From NCBI GenBank assembly GCA_002327985.1, contig DCVM01000114.1, positions 1,217 to 12,289 on the forward strand: a DNA stretch of 11,073 nt, read 5' to 3'. Positions 1 to 7,216 of this stretch are shown here, one piece after another. This DNA comes from Syntrophaceae bacterium UBA2188. GTDB taxonomy: Bacteria; Desulfobacterota; BSN033; UBA1163. Position 1 is the first letter of the stretch. Each line of letters begins with the position of its first letter. The position numbers were made by a program, and so were the translations under genes. The notes beneath the pieces were generated by a model. It was not told the origin of the DNA and searched no databases. It saw nothing but the letters and a program-made list of their open reading frames with translations.

Positions 1-19
1 AAATATTATGTAAGGAAAA

Positions 20-48
20 CGGATAACAAAAATCCATTTCTATGTCAA
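20..48 (-). promoter_or_regulatory. possible sigma70-type promoter reading off the left edge
   Basis: On the minus strand there is a perfect TTGACA (43-48), a 17-base spacer, and TATCCG (20-25) preceded by TGT, which gives an extended -10 of the TGn type. The -10 itself is weak (3 of 6). It would drive a gene lying beyond the left end of the window, so it cannot be tested here. It lies directly downstream of the small lysine-rich peptide gene, with no convincing terminator between them. Confidence 0.35.
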
Positions 49-90
49 GTAAAAAATATATTTCCTTTTTCCCTTCAAAAATCCCTTCTG

Positions 91-162
91 TTATTTCTTT
101 TTCTTCGGCTTGGCCTTCTTCGTCGCTTTCTTCGCCTTAGGATGCTTCATCCCACATGCCAT
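91..162 (-). CDS. 23-residue lysine-rich basic micro-protein
   Basis: A 24-codon reading frame runs from ATG (162-160) to TAA (93-91). The peptide begins MACGMKHP and ends KPKKKK; 11 of 23 residues are lysine, with one cysteine (C3) and one histidine (H7). The case for a real gene is its signals. AGGAGGTGA, a full complement to the 3' end of 16S rRNA, sits with the usual spacing before the ATG, and a TTGACA promoter lies about 70 bases upstream of the start. No longer in-frame start exists: a TAA at 204-202 closes the frame. The charge suggests binding to nucleic acid, ribosome or another polyanion, but this is inference from composition alone. I do not recognise a family. It is divergent from pxpA and has no obvious terminator after it. 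Confidence 0.7.
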   Translation of the reverse strand: MACGMKHPKAKKATKKAKPKKKK

Positions 163-204
163 CTTTCCGTCACCTCCTCCTTCACCTTTCAGCCTATTGA
201 TTTA

Positions 205-233
205 TTTATCCCTTTTAAATTAATATTTGTCAA
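205..233 (-). promoter_or_regulatory. sigma70-type promoter of the micro-protein gene
   Basis: On the minus strand, TTGACA (228-233, perfect -35), a 17-base spacer rich in A and T, and GATAAA (205-210, 4 of 6 against TATAAT). Transcription would start near 198, giving a leader of about 36 bases that carries the strong Shine-Dalgarno. Confidence 0.6.
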
Positions 234-340
234 GAGTTTTCTTAGAGATTTCTGAAAAAGTCCCAAAATCTCTGCAATCAAGAGGGTTAAAAGTCGTTTT
301 TCAAGATTCTCGATCAATTCAAGCCAACGGAGGAAGGGTG

Positions 341-1126
341 ATGACAAAAAAGATCCAGATCGATATGAACTCGGATGTGGGAGAAAGTTATGGCGTTTAT
401 AAACTGGGGTTGGATGAAGAGGTAATTCCTCACATTACTTCGGCCAATATCGCCTGCGGATTTCATGCCGGGGATCCTGCCGTCATGCGAAAGACCGTAG
501 CCCTGGCAAAGCAATACGGCGTAGAGGTGGGGGCCCACCCCGGATTTCCAGACCTCATAGGTTTTGGTAGAAGAAATGTCGACGCCACGCTTGAGGAGAT
601 TCAAGATTATATGGTCTATCAAACCGGATCTCTCATGGGCTTTACTCTATCTCAAGGATTGCGGCTTCAACATGTGAAAGCTCATGGAAGCCTTTACAAT
701 ATGGCCGTCGCCAATTCCAAGATATGGGAAGCCATGGCAGAGAGCATCGCCAAGGTGGATCGAGAGATCATTCTGGTTGCTCTGGCCTCTTCGAACAATG
801 AATCCCTTCGGGAGATTGGAAAACGTTATGGTCTCCGCATGGCCTTTGAAGCCTTTCCTGATCGAGCCTACAATAGCAATGGTTCTTTAGTCTCTCGTAG
901 AGAGAAAGGAGCCGTCATCCATGACCATCAGATCGTTGCAAAAAGGGCGCTGAAGATGGCCCTGGAGGGAAAGGTGGTCGCCATCGATGGGACAGAGATA
1001 GAGATCAAAGCGGATACACTTTGTGTCCACGGGGATAATCCTGCTGCTGTCGAGATGGTGAAGAAGATTCGGCAGGAATTGAGAGACGCCGGCGTGAATA
1101 TCATCTCAATGAAATGGTTTGTCTGA
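341..1126 (+). CDS. pxpA: 5-oxoprolinase subunit A (LamB/YcsF family)
   Basis: 261-residue cytosolic subunit of the PxpABC 5-oxoprolinase, which opens pyroglutamate to glutamate using ATP. Family motifs run the whole length: DMNSDVGESYG near residue 8, SANIACGFHAGDP at 34-46, GVEVGAHPGFPD at 60-71, VKAHGSLYN at 112-120, EAFPDRAY at 170-177 and CVHGDNP at 228-234. The reading frame is open back to a TTG at 227. The ATG at 341 is the better start: it has a GGAGG-like Shine-Dalgarno (329-333) just upstream, begins right at the conserved domain, and gives a length close to the roughly 245-257 residues of E. coli and B. subtilis relatives. It is followed by pxpB after about 100 bases. I see no clear promoter in 234-340. 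Confidence 0.93.
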   Translation: MTKKIQIDMNSDVGESYGVYKLGLDEEVIPHITSANIACGFHAGDPAVMRKTVALAKQYGVEVGAHPGFPDLIGFGRRNVDATLEEIQDYMVYQTGSLMGFTLSQGLRLQHVKAHGSLYNMAVANSKIWEAMAESIAKVDREIILVALASSNNESLREIGKRYGLRMAFEAFPDRAYNSNGSLVSRREKGAVIHDHQIVAKRALKMALEGKVVAIDGTEIEIKADTLCVHGDNPAAVEMVKKIRQELRDAGVNIISMKWFV

Positions 1127-1226
1127 AGAAATCACTCTCGGTGATCAACCTTGTCCAAATGAGAAATGGAAGTTTTAAGATTTATCATTTTTGTCTTTTC
1201 AATCTGCAATCGGCATTTTTTTTAAT

Positions 1227-1916
1227 ATGGGCCTCTATCCTAAAACCATCTCCTATCTGATGGGTGATCGTGGCCTTCTTCTTGAATTCGGTGACGAAAT
1301 CAGTCGCGAGATCAACCAGAAGGTCAGAAGAATGGCTCTGGCCATCCAGGTGGAGGATGTTGCAGGGATTATTGAAACGGTTCCCACCTACCGGTCTTTG
1401 CTCATCATTTATGATCCGCTGATTCTGCCCATCGAGAATCTGAAAAGAAGACTAAAAGGGATAGAAAAAGGCCTCCAACAAACTCCCCTCCCAGGACCTA
1501 AATTGACACGCATTCCAGTGCTTTATGGGGGGATCTATGGGCCTGATTTAGAAGAGGTGGCAAGGGTCCTCCAAATTTCTTCAGAAAAAGTCATCCAACT
1601 CCACTGTAGCATCCCTTATCTTATTTATATGATCGGCTTTATGCCTGGATATCCATACATGGGAGAACTTCCGCAGGCCTTGGTTGTGCCCCGGCTCAAA
1701 ACACCGAGGCTTGTGGTCCCTAAGGGCTCTGTGGCCATTGCCCAGCGACAGACAGGAATTTACTCCATGGAGAGCCCTGGAGGCTGGCAGATCCTCGGTC
1801 GAACCCCGGTCGAAATGTTCAACCCCGAGAAAGATCCTCCATCTCTGCTTCAAATGGGAGACTTGGTCCAATTTTATGCCGTGACAGAAAAGGAGTTTGA
1901 GCATTGGAGCGAATAG
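1227..1916 (+). CDS. pxpB: 5-oxoprolinase subunit B (KipI / allophanate hydrolase subunit 1 family)
   Basis: 229-residue subunit that works with PxpC as the PxpBC part of 5-oxoprolinase. The N-terminus carries the typical GDRGLLLEFGDEI (about residues 13-25). The C-terminal half has the family signatures: GFMPGYPYMG near 137-146, a PRL/VPKGSVAIAQRQTGIY block, and SPGGWQILGRTP starting near 183. The start is uncertain. The ATG at 1227 lines up best with family N-termini but has no Shine-Dalgarno. The frame also holds an upstream TTG at 1191 (241 residues) and is closed by a TAA at 1176. The gene overlaps pxpC by 13 bases. The name kipI comes from the Bacillus sporulation-kinase inhibitor. In this pxpA-B-C context the metabolic role is the sound call. 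Confidence 0.92.
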   Translation: MGLYPKTISYLMGDRGLLLEFGDEISREINQKVRRMALAIQVEDVAGIIETVPTYRSLLIIYDPLILPIENLKRRLKGIEKGLQQTPLPGPKLTRIPVLYGGIYGPDLEEVARVLQISSEKVIQLHCSIPYLIYMIGFMPGYPYMGELPQALVVPRLKTPRLVVPKGSVAIAQRQTGIYSMESPGGWQILGRTPVEMFNPEKDPPSLLQMGDLVQFYAVTEKEFEHWSE

Positions 1917-2869
1917 CGGCTTTTGAAGTCATAGAATCTGGCGTTTTGACCACGATTCAGGATTTGGGTCGTTATGGCTTCAGTCAGTTTGGTGTCCCCC
2001 TTTCAGGAGCCACAGATACTTTCTCCCTAAGAGTCGCCAATCTATTGGTTGGAAATAAAGAGGGAGAGGCCTGTCTTGAGATCACCCTCACGGGTTTAAA
2101 AATAAAGGCGTTAAGAGAAGTGGTCATAGCCCTGACAGGCGGAGATCTCTGCCCGACCTTAAACGAAGAACCGTTGGAGATGTGGAGAACCCATCTTCTT
2201 GTGGAAGGCGATGTCATCAACTTTAAAAAAGTCCGTTCAGGTTGCCGTACCTACCTGGCAGTGGGCGGAGGAATCGCTGTCCCAAAAATCATGGGAAGCT
2301 CGTCAACCTACCTCTCAGGAAAATTTGGCGGTTTGGAAGGAAGGGCGTTGAGACGGGGAGATCTTTTTCACATTTTTGAACTTCCATCTTCCCTGGATAA
2401 ATTGGGGCTTCGATTTCCAAAGGATTGGATTTTCCCCTTGGAAAAAGAGGTTCCTCTCAGAGCCATCCCTGGCCCTCAGGATCATCACTTTACAGAAAAA
2501 GGATTCGAAACATTTCATTCTTCATCCTACCGGGTCACTCCCCAATCCGATCGGATGGGAGTCCGATTAGAAGGACCCGAGATTGAAAGACGATCCCATG
2601 TGGAAGAATCGATTATTTCAGAGGGACTGATATCAGGTGCGGTTCAGGTTCCTGGCGATGGGAAGCCCATCATTATTTTAACGGAATTGGTGACCGGTGG
2701 GTATACGAAGATCGCTACGATCATCTCTATCGATTTACCAAGGGTAGCACAACTCAAGCCTGGGGATCGGGTACGATTCAAACCCATTTCAATTGAAGCG
2801 GCTCACTCACTACTCAAGGAACAGGAAGAACGGTTAAGAGAATTTAGAGAGGTTCTACGACAGCGCTGA
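1904..2869 (+). CDS. pxpC: 5-oxoprolinase subunit C (KipA / allophanate hydrolase subunit 2 family)
   Basis: 321-residue biotin-dependent carboxylase-like domain protein, partner of PxpB. Motifs in order: TIQDLGRYGFSQFGVPLSGATD at about 17-38, GCRTYLAVGGGI near 112-123, SSSTYLSGKFGGLEGRAL near 131-148, the TPQSDRMGVRLEGPE block about two-thirds along, then GLISGAVQVPGDGKPII and a C-terminal PGDRVRF. Length matches relatives (about 310-335). The start is a TTG at 1904 inside the end of pxpB. AGGAG lies 9 bases before it, and the 13-base overlap points to translational coupling. No transporter for 5-oxoproline follows: the next genes are convergent. Confidence 0.92.
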   Translation: MERIAAFEVIESGVLTTIQDLGRYGFSQFGVPLSGATDTFSLRVANLLVGNKEGEACLEITLTGLKIKALREVVIALTGGDLCPTLNEEPLEMWRTHLLVEGDVINFKKVRSGCRTYLAVGGGIAVPKIMGSSSTYLSGKFGGLEGRALRRGDLFHIFELPSSLDKLGLRFPKDWIFPLEKEVPLRAIPGPQDHHFTEKGFETFHSSSYRVTPQSDRMGVRLEGPEIERRSHVEESIISEGLISGAVQVPGDGKPIIILTELVTGGYTKIATIISIDLPRVAQLKPGDRVRFKPISIEAAHSLLKEQEERLREFREVLRQR

Positions 2870-2953
2870 GGAGAAAAAATTTTATCCCGTATAATCCCGA
2901 AAGCTCCAGTCTTCAGATGGGAGATGAAGGTAATTTCAAATCTAAGGATAAAG

Positions 2954-2979
2954 AAAAACCCCCTCCTTGATGGCGGGGA
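2954..2979 (-). terminator. intrinsic terminator of the NYN/propeller operon
   Basis: Reading the minus strand, CCCCGCC and GGAGGGG pair around the loop ATCAA with a single internal mismatch, and the stem is followed at once by TTTTT. It begins 11 bases past the stop of the propeller gene. The plus strand lacks a T-run after the stem, so it should not serve pxpC well. I see no separate terminator for pxpC in 2870-2953. Confidence 0.7.
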
Positions 2980-2989
2980 TATATTGGGT

Positions 2990-4864
2990 TTACTCAGAAG
3001 ACATGTTCGACTCCAAAGGAATTTCAAACTCATAGAGATTAGCACCCGAACTAAAATAGATCTTGTTTTTTAGTATCGCCATCCCTGAACTGATCGGGAC
3101 AGAAGGTTGAGCCACAAGGGATACCTGGTCATCCTTTGGATCGATAGCAAAAATAGCTTCTCTGGAAAGTCCATAGAGCCTTCCATCAGATCCGGGTTGA
3201 AGTGAAACTTCAGTTGGTTTCGGATATCCGAGATCAAAAATGTTGATCACCTCCACCTTCTCTGGATCAAAGGAGAAGACCTTTCCATGATCAGTGATTC
3301 CGTAGACGATTCCTCCAGTCGTGACAGCAAGGGAGAGGATGGTTTTTGCTCCTGGAACAGGGGTGATTTCCGAAATCTTCCATTCCTCCTTGGGTTCCCA
3401 GAGGATGAGCTTTGCCTCTTTTTCAATGGCTCGCGTTCCAGTCCCTCCCCTCACCGAACTTCCTCCTACAATGAGGTCGACTTTTTCAATATAGGCAAGG
3501 GAGGCAATACTCTGATTCTGGACGATGTGGCGATAGGCTCTTTTTTCATTTTTCTTTGGATCATACACGCTGATGGCACCCCCCAACATTCCATAGTCCG
3601 GATAGCCCCCGACATAGACCTTCCCATGTGGTCCTGCAATCATGGTTCGTGGCCGGTAGACCCCTTCCCCTAAGGAACCCAGGTCTCTCGGATTGGAATC
3701 TTGATCATCCCCGAATTTCAGGGGGCTCTTCGGATCGTAGACCGAGAGCCGCCCCTCAGGATAGGAACAGAGATAGAGTTTTCCATCGAGGGGCCCCATT
3801 GAATAAATCTCACCGCTGGCATGGGCGGCCTTACCAAGATTGGCAAGAGATCGAGTGTCTGGATCATAGACGAAAAGGCGGAGGGGAAGCATGCTGCTCC
3901 CGTAGATTTTACCATCCGGCCCTGTGCTGACAACAAAGAGATAGGAACCTGCGGCTTCGTACCGGAGAGGAATTTCTTTCTTCTCTTTCGTCAAAGGATT
4001 TTCAACCTGGAGGGTATGGTTGTCGATAGCGCTAAATTTTCTTCCATCTGGGAGGCCTGCTGGAGGAAAAGGGATATCGGACCTGGAAACCTCAACCAGC
4101 TTTTCCCCTTTATCAATTCGAAACCATTGCTCTGGATTGGAGAAACGGGCATAAACCTTTCCATCCTTTCCTTTGAACAGGTTCACCCGTCCGGGTCTCC
4201 GGGCCTCGGACGGGATCAATGAAATTCTGGTTTGTATTTCCGGATTGAAGACAACAATATCCACCTTTTCGAACTGGATCGCACAATAAATCAAACCATC
4301 CTCCCCTGCTGTAGGATAACAATAAAACTGATCCGGATCCATACGACCATAATTTTCAATCGCTCCTGTTTTAGGGTCATAAGAGAAAAGTTTTGCCGAG
4401 GGAAACGTTCCTCCCCAGATCTTCCCATCCCTTCCTGTTGCAATTTTACAGATGAAAGACTCCGATTCTCCTCCAGGTTGTCCAAGATCCTCCCAGGCTT
4501 CGGTCTTCGAATCAAAGCGCAGGAGGTGGGCATTGTAATAACTTCCCAAATAGATCCGATTCTCGTGATCGATTGTATATCCCCAGGAACCCATCTCAGA
4601 AGAGAGAGGACCGTTGAATTGTCGGATTTGACCTGTATCGGGATTGACAGCAAGAAGAAAAAGAGGGGCTTTGTATTGACCAAAAGAGAGGTAAATGGTA
4701 TCCATTTTTCCCGTTTTCCCTGGACCGGCATAAGCTCCCCAGACGATGGCTTCTCTCACGGGAATGCCAAGATCTCGTTGAGCGAATGAAATGTTTTGAA
4801 GAAGGGTCAAAAGGAGAACGACAAGGATGAAAATGAAAAATCGAAGTTTAGACCGAAAATCCAT
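2990..4864 (-). CDS. secreted multi-repeat beta-propeller protein
   Basis: 624 residues. The N-terminus is a classic Sec signal: basic start, a hydrophobic run at about 9-23, and likely cleavage after SFA (28), so the mature protein should be periplasmic or exported. The rest is a chain of about 13 imperfect repeats of 40-50 residues, of the form DGKIYxGxYP..LxxYDPKTxxxxxLG. Clear examples are HENRIYLGSYYNAHLLRFDSKT, DGKIWGGTFPSAKLFSYDPKT, DGKIYGSSMLPLRLFVYDPDT, DGKLYLCSYPEGRLSVYDPK and DGRLYGLSREAIFAIDPK. This is the pattern of beta-propeller blades (PQQ-like, SMP-30 or NHL-type superfamily). Thirteen repeats would be too many for one propeller, so two stacked propellers are likely. No catalytic residues are recognisable and the ligand is unknown. 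The ATG lies 3 bases after the NYN gene stop with no Shine-Dalgarno of its own, so translation probably depends on reinitiation. Confidence 0.75.
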   Translation of the reverse strand: MDFRSKLRFFIFILVVLLLTLLQNISFAQRDLGIPVREAIVWGAYAGPGKTGKMDTIYLSFGQYKAPLFLLAVNPDTGQIRQFNGPLSSEMGSWGYTIDHENRIYLGSYYNAHLLRFDSKTEAWEDLGQPGGESESFICKIATGRDGKIWGGTFPSAKLFSYDPKTGAIENYGRMDPDQFYCYPTAGEDGLIYCAIQFEKVDIVVFNPEIQTRISLIPSEARRPGRVNLFKGKDGKVYARFSNPEQWFRIDKGEKLVEVSRSDIPFPPAGLPDGRKFSAIDNHTLQVENPLTKEKKEIPLRYEAAGSYLFVVSTGPDGKIYGSSMLPLRLFVYDPDTRSLANLGKAAHASGEIYSMGPLDGKLYLCSYPEGRLSVYDPKSPLKFGDDQDSNPRDLGSLGEGVYRPRTMIAGPHGKVYVGGYPDYGMLGGAISVYDPKKNEKRAYRHIVQNQSIASLAYIEKVDLIVGGSSVRGGTGTRAIEKEAKLILWEPKEEWKISEITPVPGAKTILSLAVTTGGIVYGITDHGKVFSFDPEKVEVINIFDLGYPKPTEVSLQPGSDGRLYGLSREAIFAIDPKDDQVSLVAQPSVPISSGMAILKNKIYFSSGANLYEFEIPLESNMSSE

Positions 4865-4867
4865 GGA

Positions 4868-5794
4868 TTATGTGATCGATTCCGATTCCGTAGTGTTCGG
4901 AACAATGGGAACATCAGGTGTGGGGGGTGTTGCCTTCGGTTTTGGTTTCCGCGGGCGAGAACGCCACCGAGGTTTCTGGGCCTTTCGTTCCTTCAGTTCG
5001 TTGGATTCTTTCAATTCCCTTGATTCCATTATTTTTTGCTCTTTTCCAAAACCGATGATCACATAAGTCCCGCTTCGAGCATCGGTCCGGAGCCGGATGA
5101 TCCCCTCCTTTTCAGCGTCTTCAAGAAGGTCACTGAAAGTACGATAGCCATGGTAGGATTCATTGAAAGAAGGTTTCTTTCGTTTCATCGTCTCTTTTAC
5201 CATGGAGGACCAGAGCACTTCCTTATTCTCACGGACAAGGGCCACCACAGAATCTACCAGGAGCTGGAATGCCTCTTTCTTCTTTTCAGGAAGATCCTGC
5301 TCGATCTTGGGAGGAATACCTAAAGGTCGTTCTAAGTCTTCATAGTATATAAACTCGTCGCAGTTATCGACTAAGAGGTTGGAACTCGATTCCTTCATCC
5401 CAAGGCCGATCACCCGTTTACCGTTTTCCTTCAACTTAGAGACGAGGGGGGAAAAATCGCTGTCACCGGAGACGATAACAAAGGTATCGATATGTTCTTT
5501 AGAATAACAGAGGTCAAGAGCATCGACACAGAGCCGGATATCTGCAGAATTCTTTCCGGTCAAGGCACGTTTTGGAATTTCGATCAGTTCAATGGCTGAC
5601 TCGTGAAGGGGTTTCTTGTACTCAGCGTAATCAGCCCAGTCTGCATACGCTTTCTTCACAATGATCTTACCCTTCTCGACCAAACGTTCTAACACCTTCT
5701 GGATCTCAAACCGCTTGTCCTTTTTCCCTTTAAAACCCAGGGCAAGGTTCTCAAAATCGATAAAGACCGCTAAGGTATGCTCCCCTTCCGCCAT
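4868..5794 (-). CDS. NYN-domain putative RNase with OST-HTH/LOTUS domain
   Basis: 308 residues. Residues 6-153 form an NYN (PIN-like, LabA/DUF88-type) nuclease domain: FIDFEN at 11-16 supplies the first acidic site (D13), ADIR at 84-87 another acidic residue (D85), and VIVSGDSDFSPL at 107-117 the SGDSDF motif with D111 and D113. All expected metal-binding acids appear present. Residues 173-248 look like an OST-HTH/LOTUS module (HGYRTFSDLLEDAEKEGIIRL), an RNA-binding winged helix often paired with NYN. The tail after 265 is basic and proline-rich (PRWRSRPRKPKPK), consistent with RNA contact. An AAGGAG Shine-Dalgarno precedes the ATG at 5794, and a good promoter lies 46 bases upstream. The role in RNA turnover is inferred from the family; the RNA target is unknown. 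Confidence 0.85.
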   Translation of the reverse strand: MAEGEHTLAVFIDFENLALGFKGKKDKRFEIQKVLERLVEKGKIIVKKAYADWADYAEYKKPLHESAIELIEIPKRALTGKNSADIRLCVDALDLCYSKEHIDTFVIVSGDSDFSPLVSKLKENGKRVIGLGMKESSSNLLVDNCDEFIYYEDLERPLGIPPKIEQDLPEKKKEAFQLLVDSVVALVRENKEVLWSSMVKETMKRKKPSFNESYHGYRTFSDLLEDAEKEGIIRLRTDARSGTYVIIGFGKEQKIMESRELKESNELKERKAQKPRWRSRPRKPKPKATPPTPDVPIVPNTTESESIT

Positions 5795-5839
5795 GTTCTT
5801 CTTCTCCTTATTTGGGTTTGAAACATTTTATTTTAACCC

Positions 5840-5868
5840 ATCGTACAACTAATAGAAGATTTTGTAAA
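5840..5868 (-). promoter_or_regulatory. sigma70-type promoter of the NYN/propeller operon
   Basis: On the minus strand, TTTACA (5863-5868, 5 of 6), a 17-base spacer, and TACGAT (5840-5845, 4 of 6). Transcription would start near 5833, giving a leader of about 39 bases with AAGGAG before the NYN start. A 5-base inverted repeat, GGGTT/AACCC, spans the start region (5814-5839) and could be an operator, but it is short. Confidence 0.6.
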
Positions 5869-5887
5869 CACATTTGAGAGGCAAAGT

Positions 5888-5956
5888 GAGGAGCCTGCTT
5901 TGAAGTCGTGGAAGGTTTCGTTTTCCTCTTGCAGCCTCCTCTTCAACCCATTGAAG
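5888..5956. repeat. two adjacent inverted repeats in the ilvA/NYN spacer
   Basis: The spacer between the ammonia-lyase stop and the NYN start (5795-6010, 216 bases) holds the NYN promoter and this structured patch. Arms GAGGAGCCTGC (5888-5898) and GCAGCCTCCTC (5931-5941) match at 10 of 11 positions. A second perfect hairpin, CTTCAA-CCCA-TTGAAG, follows at 5941-5956. Neither is followed by a T-run on either strand, so I do not call a terminator. It could be an RNA processing or 3' protection structure, a dispersed palindromic repeat, or chance. Confidence 0.4.
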
Positions 5957-6010
5957 GGGTTCGAATGGTCCATCTTGGAAATCGGCTAAAGTCCTTAGGG
6001 GATAGAAATT

Positions 6011-7216
6011 TTAACTCAGCATCTGAAGGGGATAACCTTTTTCTTTAAATCCCTTCTTAATCTCTCGGATATGGTCTGAGCCACGCGTCTCTAAAACCAG
6101 GATCACTTTTGAGAATCCAATGGGAATATCCTTGGCGGCCCGCTCGTGGACGATATGCAGGATGTTGGCGCGGTGTTGAGCGACCAGGCTCGTCAGTTTT
6201 GACAGCGCCCCTGGTTCATCTCTGAGGAGAATCATTAAGCGGAAGAGCCTTCCTGTTTGGGCAAGACCTTTTTCGATGATCCGGTCGAGGAGGTGGACAT
6301 CAATATTTCCACCACTGATCACCAGAACGATCTTTTTCCAATGGGTCTTCAATCTTCTCGAAAGGAGAGCCGCCAGCGGAGCCGCTCCAGCTCCCTCTGC
6401 CACCACCTGTTTCCTCTCCATCAACAGGAGGATGGCTGAGGCCATTTCATCTTCATTCACCGTGATCATCTCATCCACTTTTTCTCGAAGGATGGTAAAA
6501 GTAACCTCTCCCATCCTTCCCACAGCAATCCCATCGGCCAGGGTGGGCTTAACCTTTATTTCTACGATCCTATTTCTCTTCAAGGAATAAAAGGCAGAAG
6601 GCGCATGAGTCGACTGAACGCCGATGATCTTCACATCAGGTTTTTTCTTTTTTACAATGGTGGCGACTCCTGAGGCTAACCCCCCGCCACCTATGGGGAC
6701 AAGGATGGCTTCAACGCCAGGAACTTCTTCTAAAATTTCGAGACCGATCGTTCCCTGACCAGCAATGACCTGCTCATCATCAAAAGGATGAATCAAGCAT
6801 TGACCTTCGGCAGCTATTTTTTTTGCATGGTGGAGGGCTTCGTCCGTATTCTCACCAACAAGGAGGATTTTTCCCCCATAGGCCTGAGTGGCCATCTGCT
6901 TAGCAAGAGAAACTCCCACAGGCATGACAATGGTCGAATGGATTCCCAAGAGGGAAGAAGCCAGTGCCACCCCCTGGGCATGATTTCCTGCGGAGGCCGT
7001 TACCGCTCCCCTGCTTCTTATCGAGGAAGAGAGCTGAGATAGTTTATAGTAGGCTCCTCTGATTTTAAAAGAGCCGGTCTTCTGAAGATTTTCCAGTTTG
7101 AGAAAAACCTCTTTTCCGGTCAGCTTTGAGAAGGTATCGGAATAGATCATCGGGGTTCGAAAGATAACCCTTCGGATCATATTCCTTGCGGATTCAATTT
7201 CCTCCCAAAGCTTCAT
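6011..7216 (-). CDS. ilvA: threonine ammonia-lyase (threonine dehydratase) with C-terminal ACT domain
   Basis: 401-residue PLP enzyme that deaminates L-threonine (and often L-serine) to 2-oxobutyrate and ammonia. Visible sites: GSFKIRGA with the Schiff-base lysine K51, SAGNHAQG at 75-82, the phosphate-binding loop GGGGLASG at 176-183, AEGAGAAPLAAL near 273-284, and SGGN at 301-304. Residues about 326-400 form one ACT domain (LRDEPGALSKL), as in the roughly 400-residue class that includes both catabolic and biosynthetic forms; tdcB would also be a defensible symbol. The chosen ATG at 7216 overlaps the btuD stop as ATGA. The longer frame to 7285 runs inside btuD and lacks support. A GGGGG stretch about 10 bases upstream may serve as a weak ribosome site. 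Its place as the last gene of a B12-riboswitch operon is unusual. Confidence 0.9.
   Translation of the reverse strand: MKLWEEIESARNMIRRVIFRTPMIYSDTFSKLTGKEVFLKLENLQKTGSFKIRGAYYKLSQLSSSIRSRGAVTASAGNHAQGVALASSLLGIHSTIVMPVGVSLAKQMATQAYGGKILLVGENTDEALHHAKKIAAEGQCLIHPFDDEQVIAGQGTIGLEILEEVPGVEAILVPIGGGGLASGVATIVKKKKPDVKIIGVQSTHAPSAFYSLKRNRIVEIKVKPTLADGIAVGRMGEVTFTILREKVDEMITVNEDEMASAILLLMERKQVVAEGAGAAPLAALLSRRLKTHWKKIVLVISGGNIDVHLLDRIIEKGLAQTGRLFRLMILLRDEPGALSKLTSLVAQHRANILHIVHERAAKDIPIGFSKVILVLETRGSDHIREIKKGFKEKGYPLQMLS

Noticed and set aside
227..256. Plus-strand promoter for pxpA using TTGTCA at 227-232
   Set aside because: With 17 or 18 bases of spacing the -10 position matches at only 1 or 2 of 6 bases. 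The box is probably just the complement side of the minus-strand TTGACA.
227..340. 38-codon N-terminal extension of pxpA from a TTG
   Set aside because: It precedes the conserved family N-terminus, has no ribosome site, and overlaps the promoter of the opposite-strand micro-gene; the ATG at 341 has a good ribosome site.
2912..2930. Possible pxpC terminator hairpin CTTCA/TGAAG
   Set aside because: Only five base pairs with a 9-base loop and no T-run after it.
4232..4789. 185-residue plus-strand frame opposite the propeller gene
   Set aside because: Antisense shadow of a well-supported coding gene with no ribosome site or family pattern.
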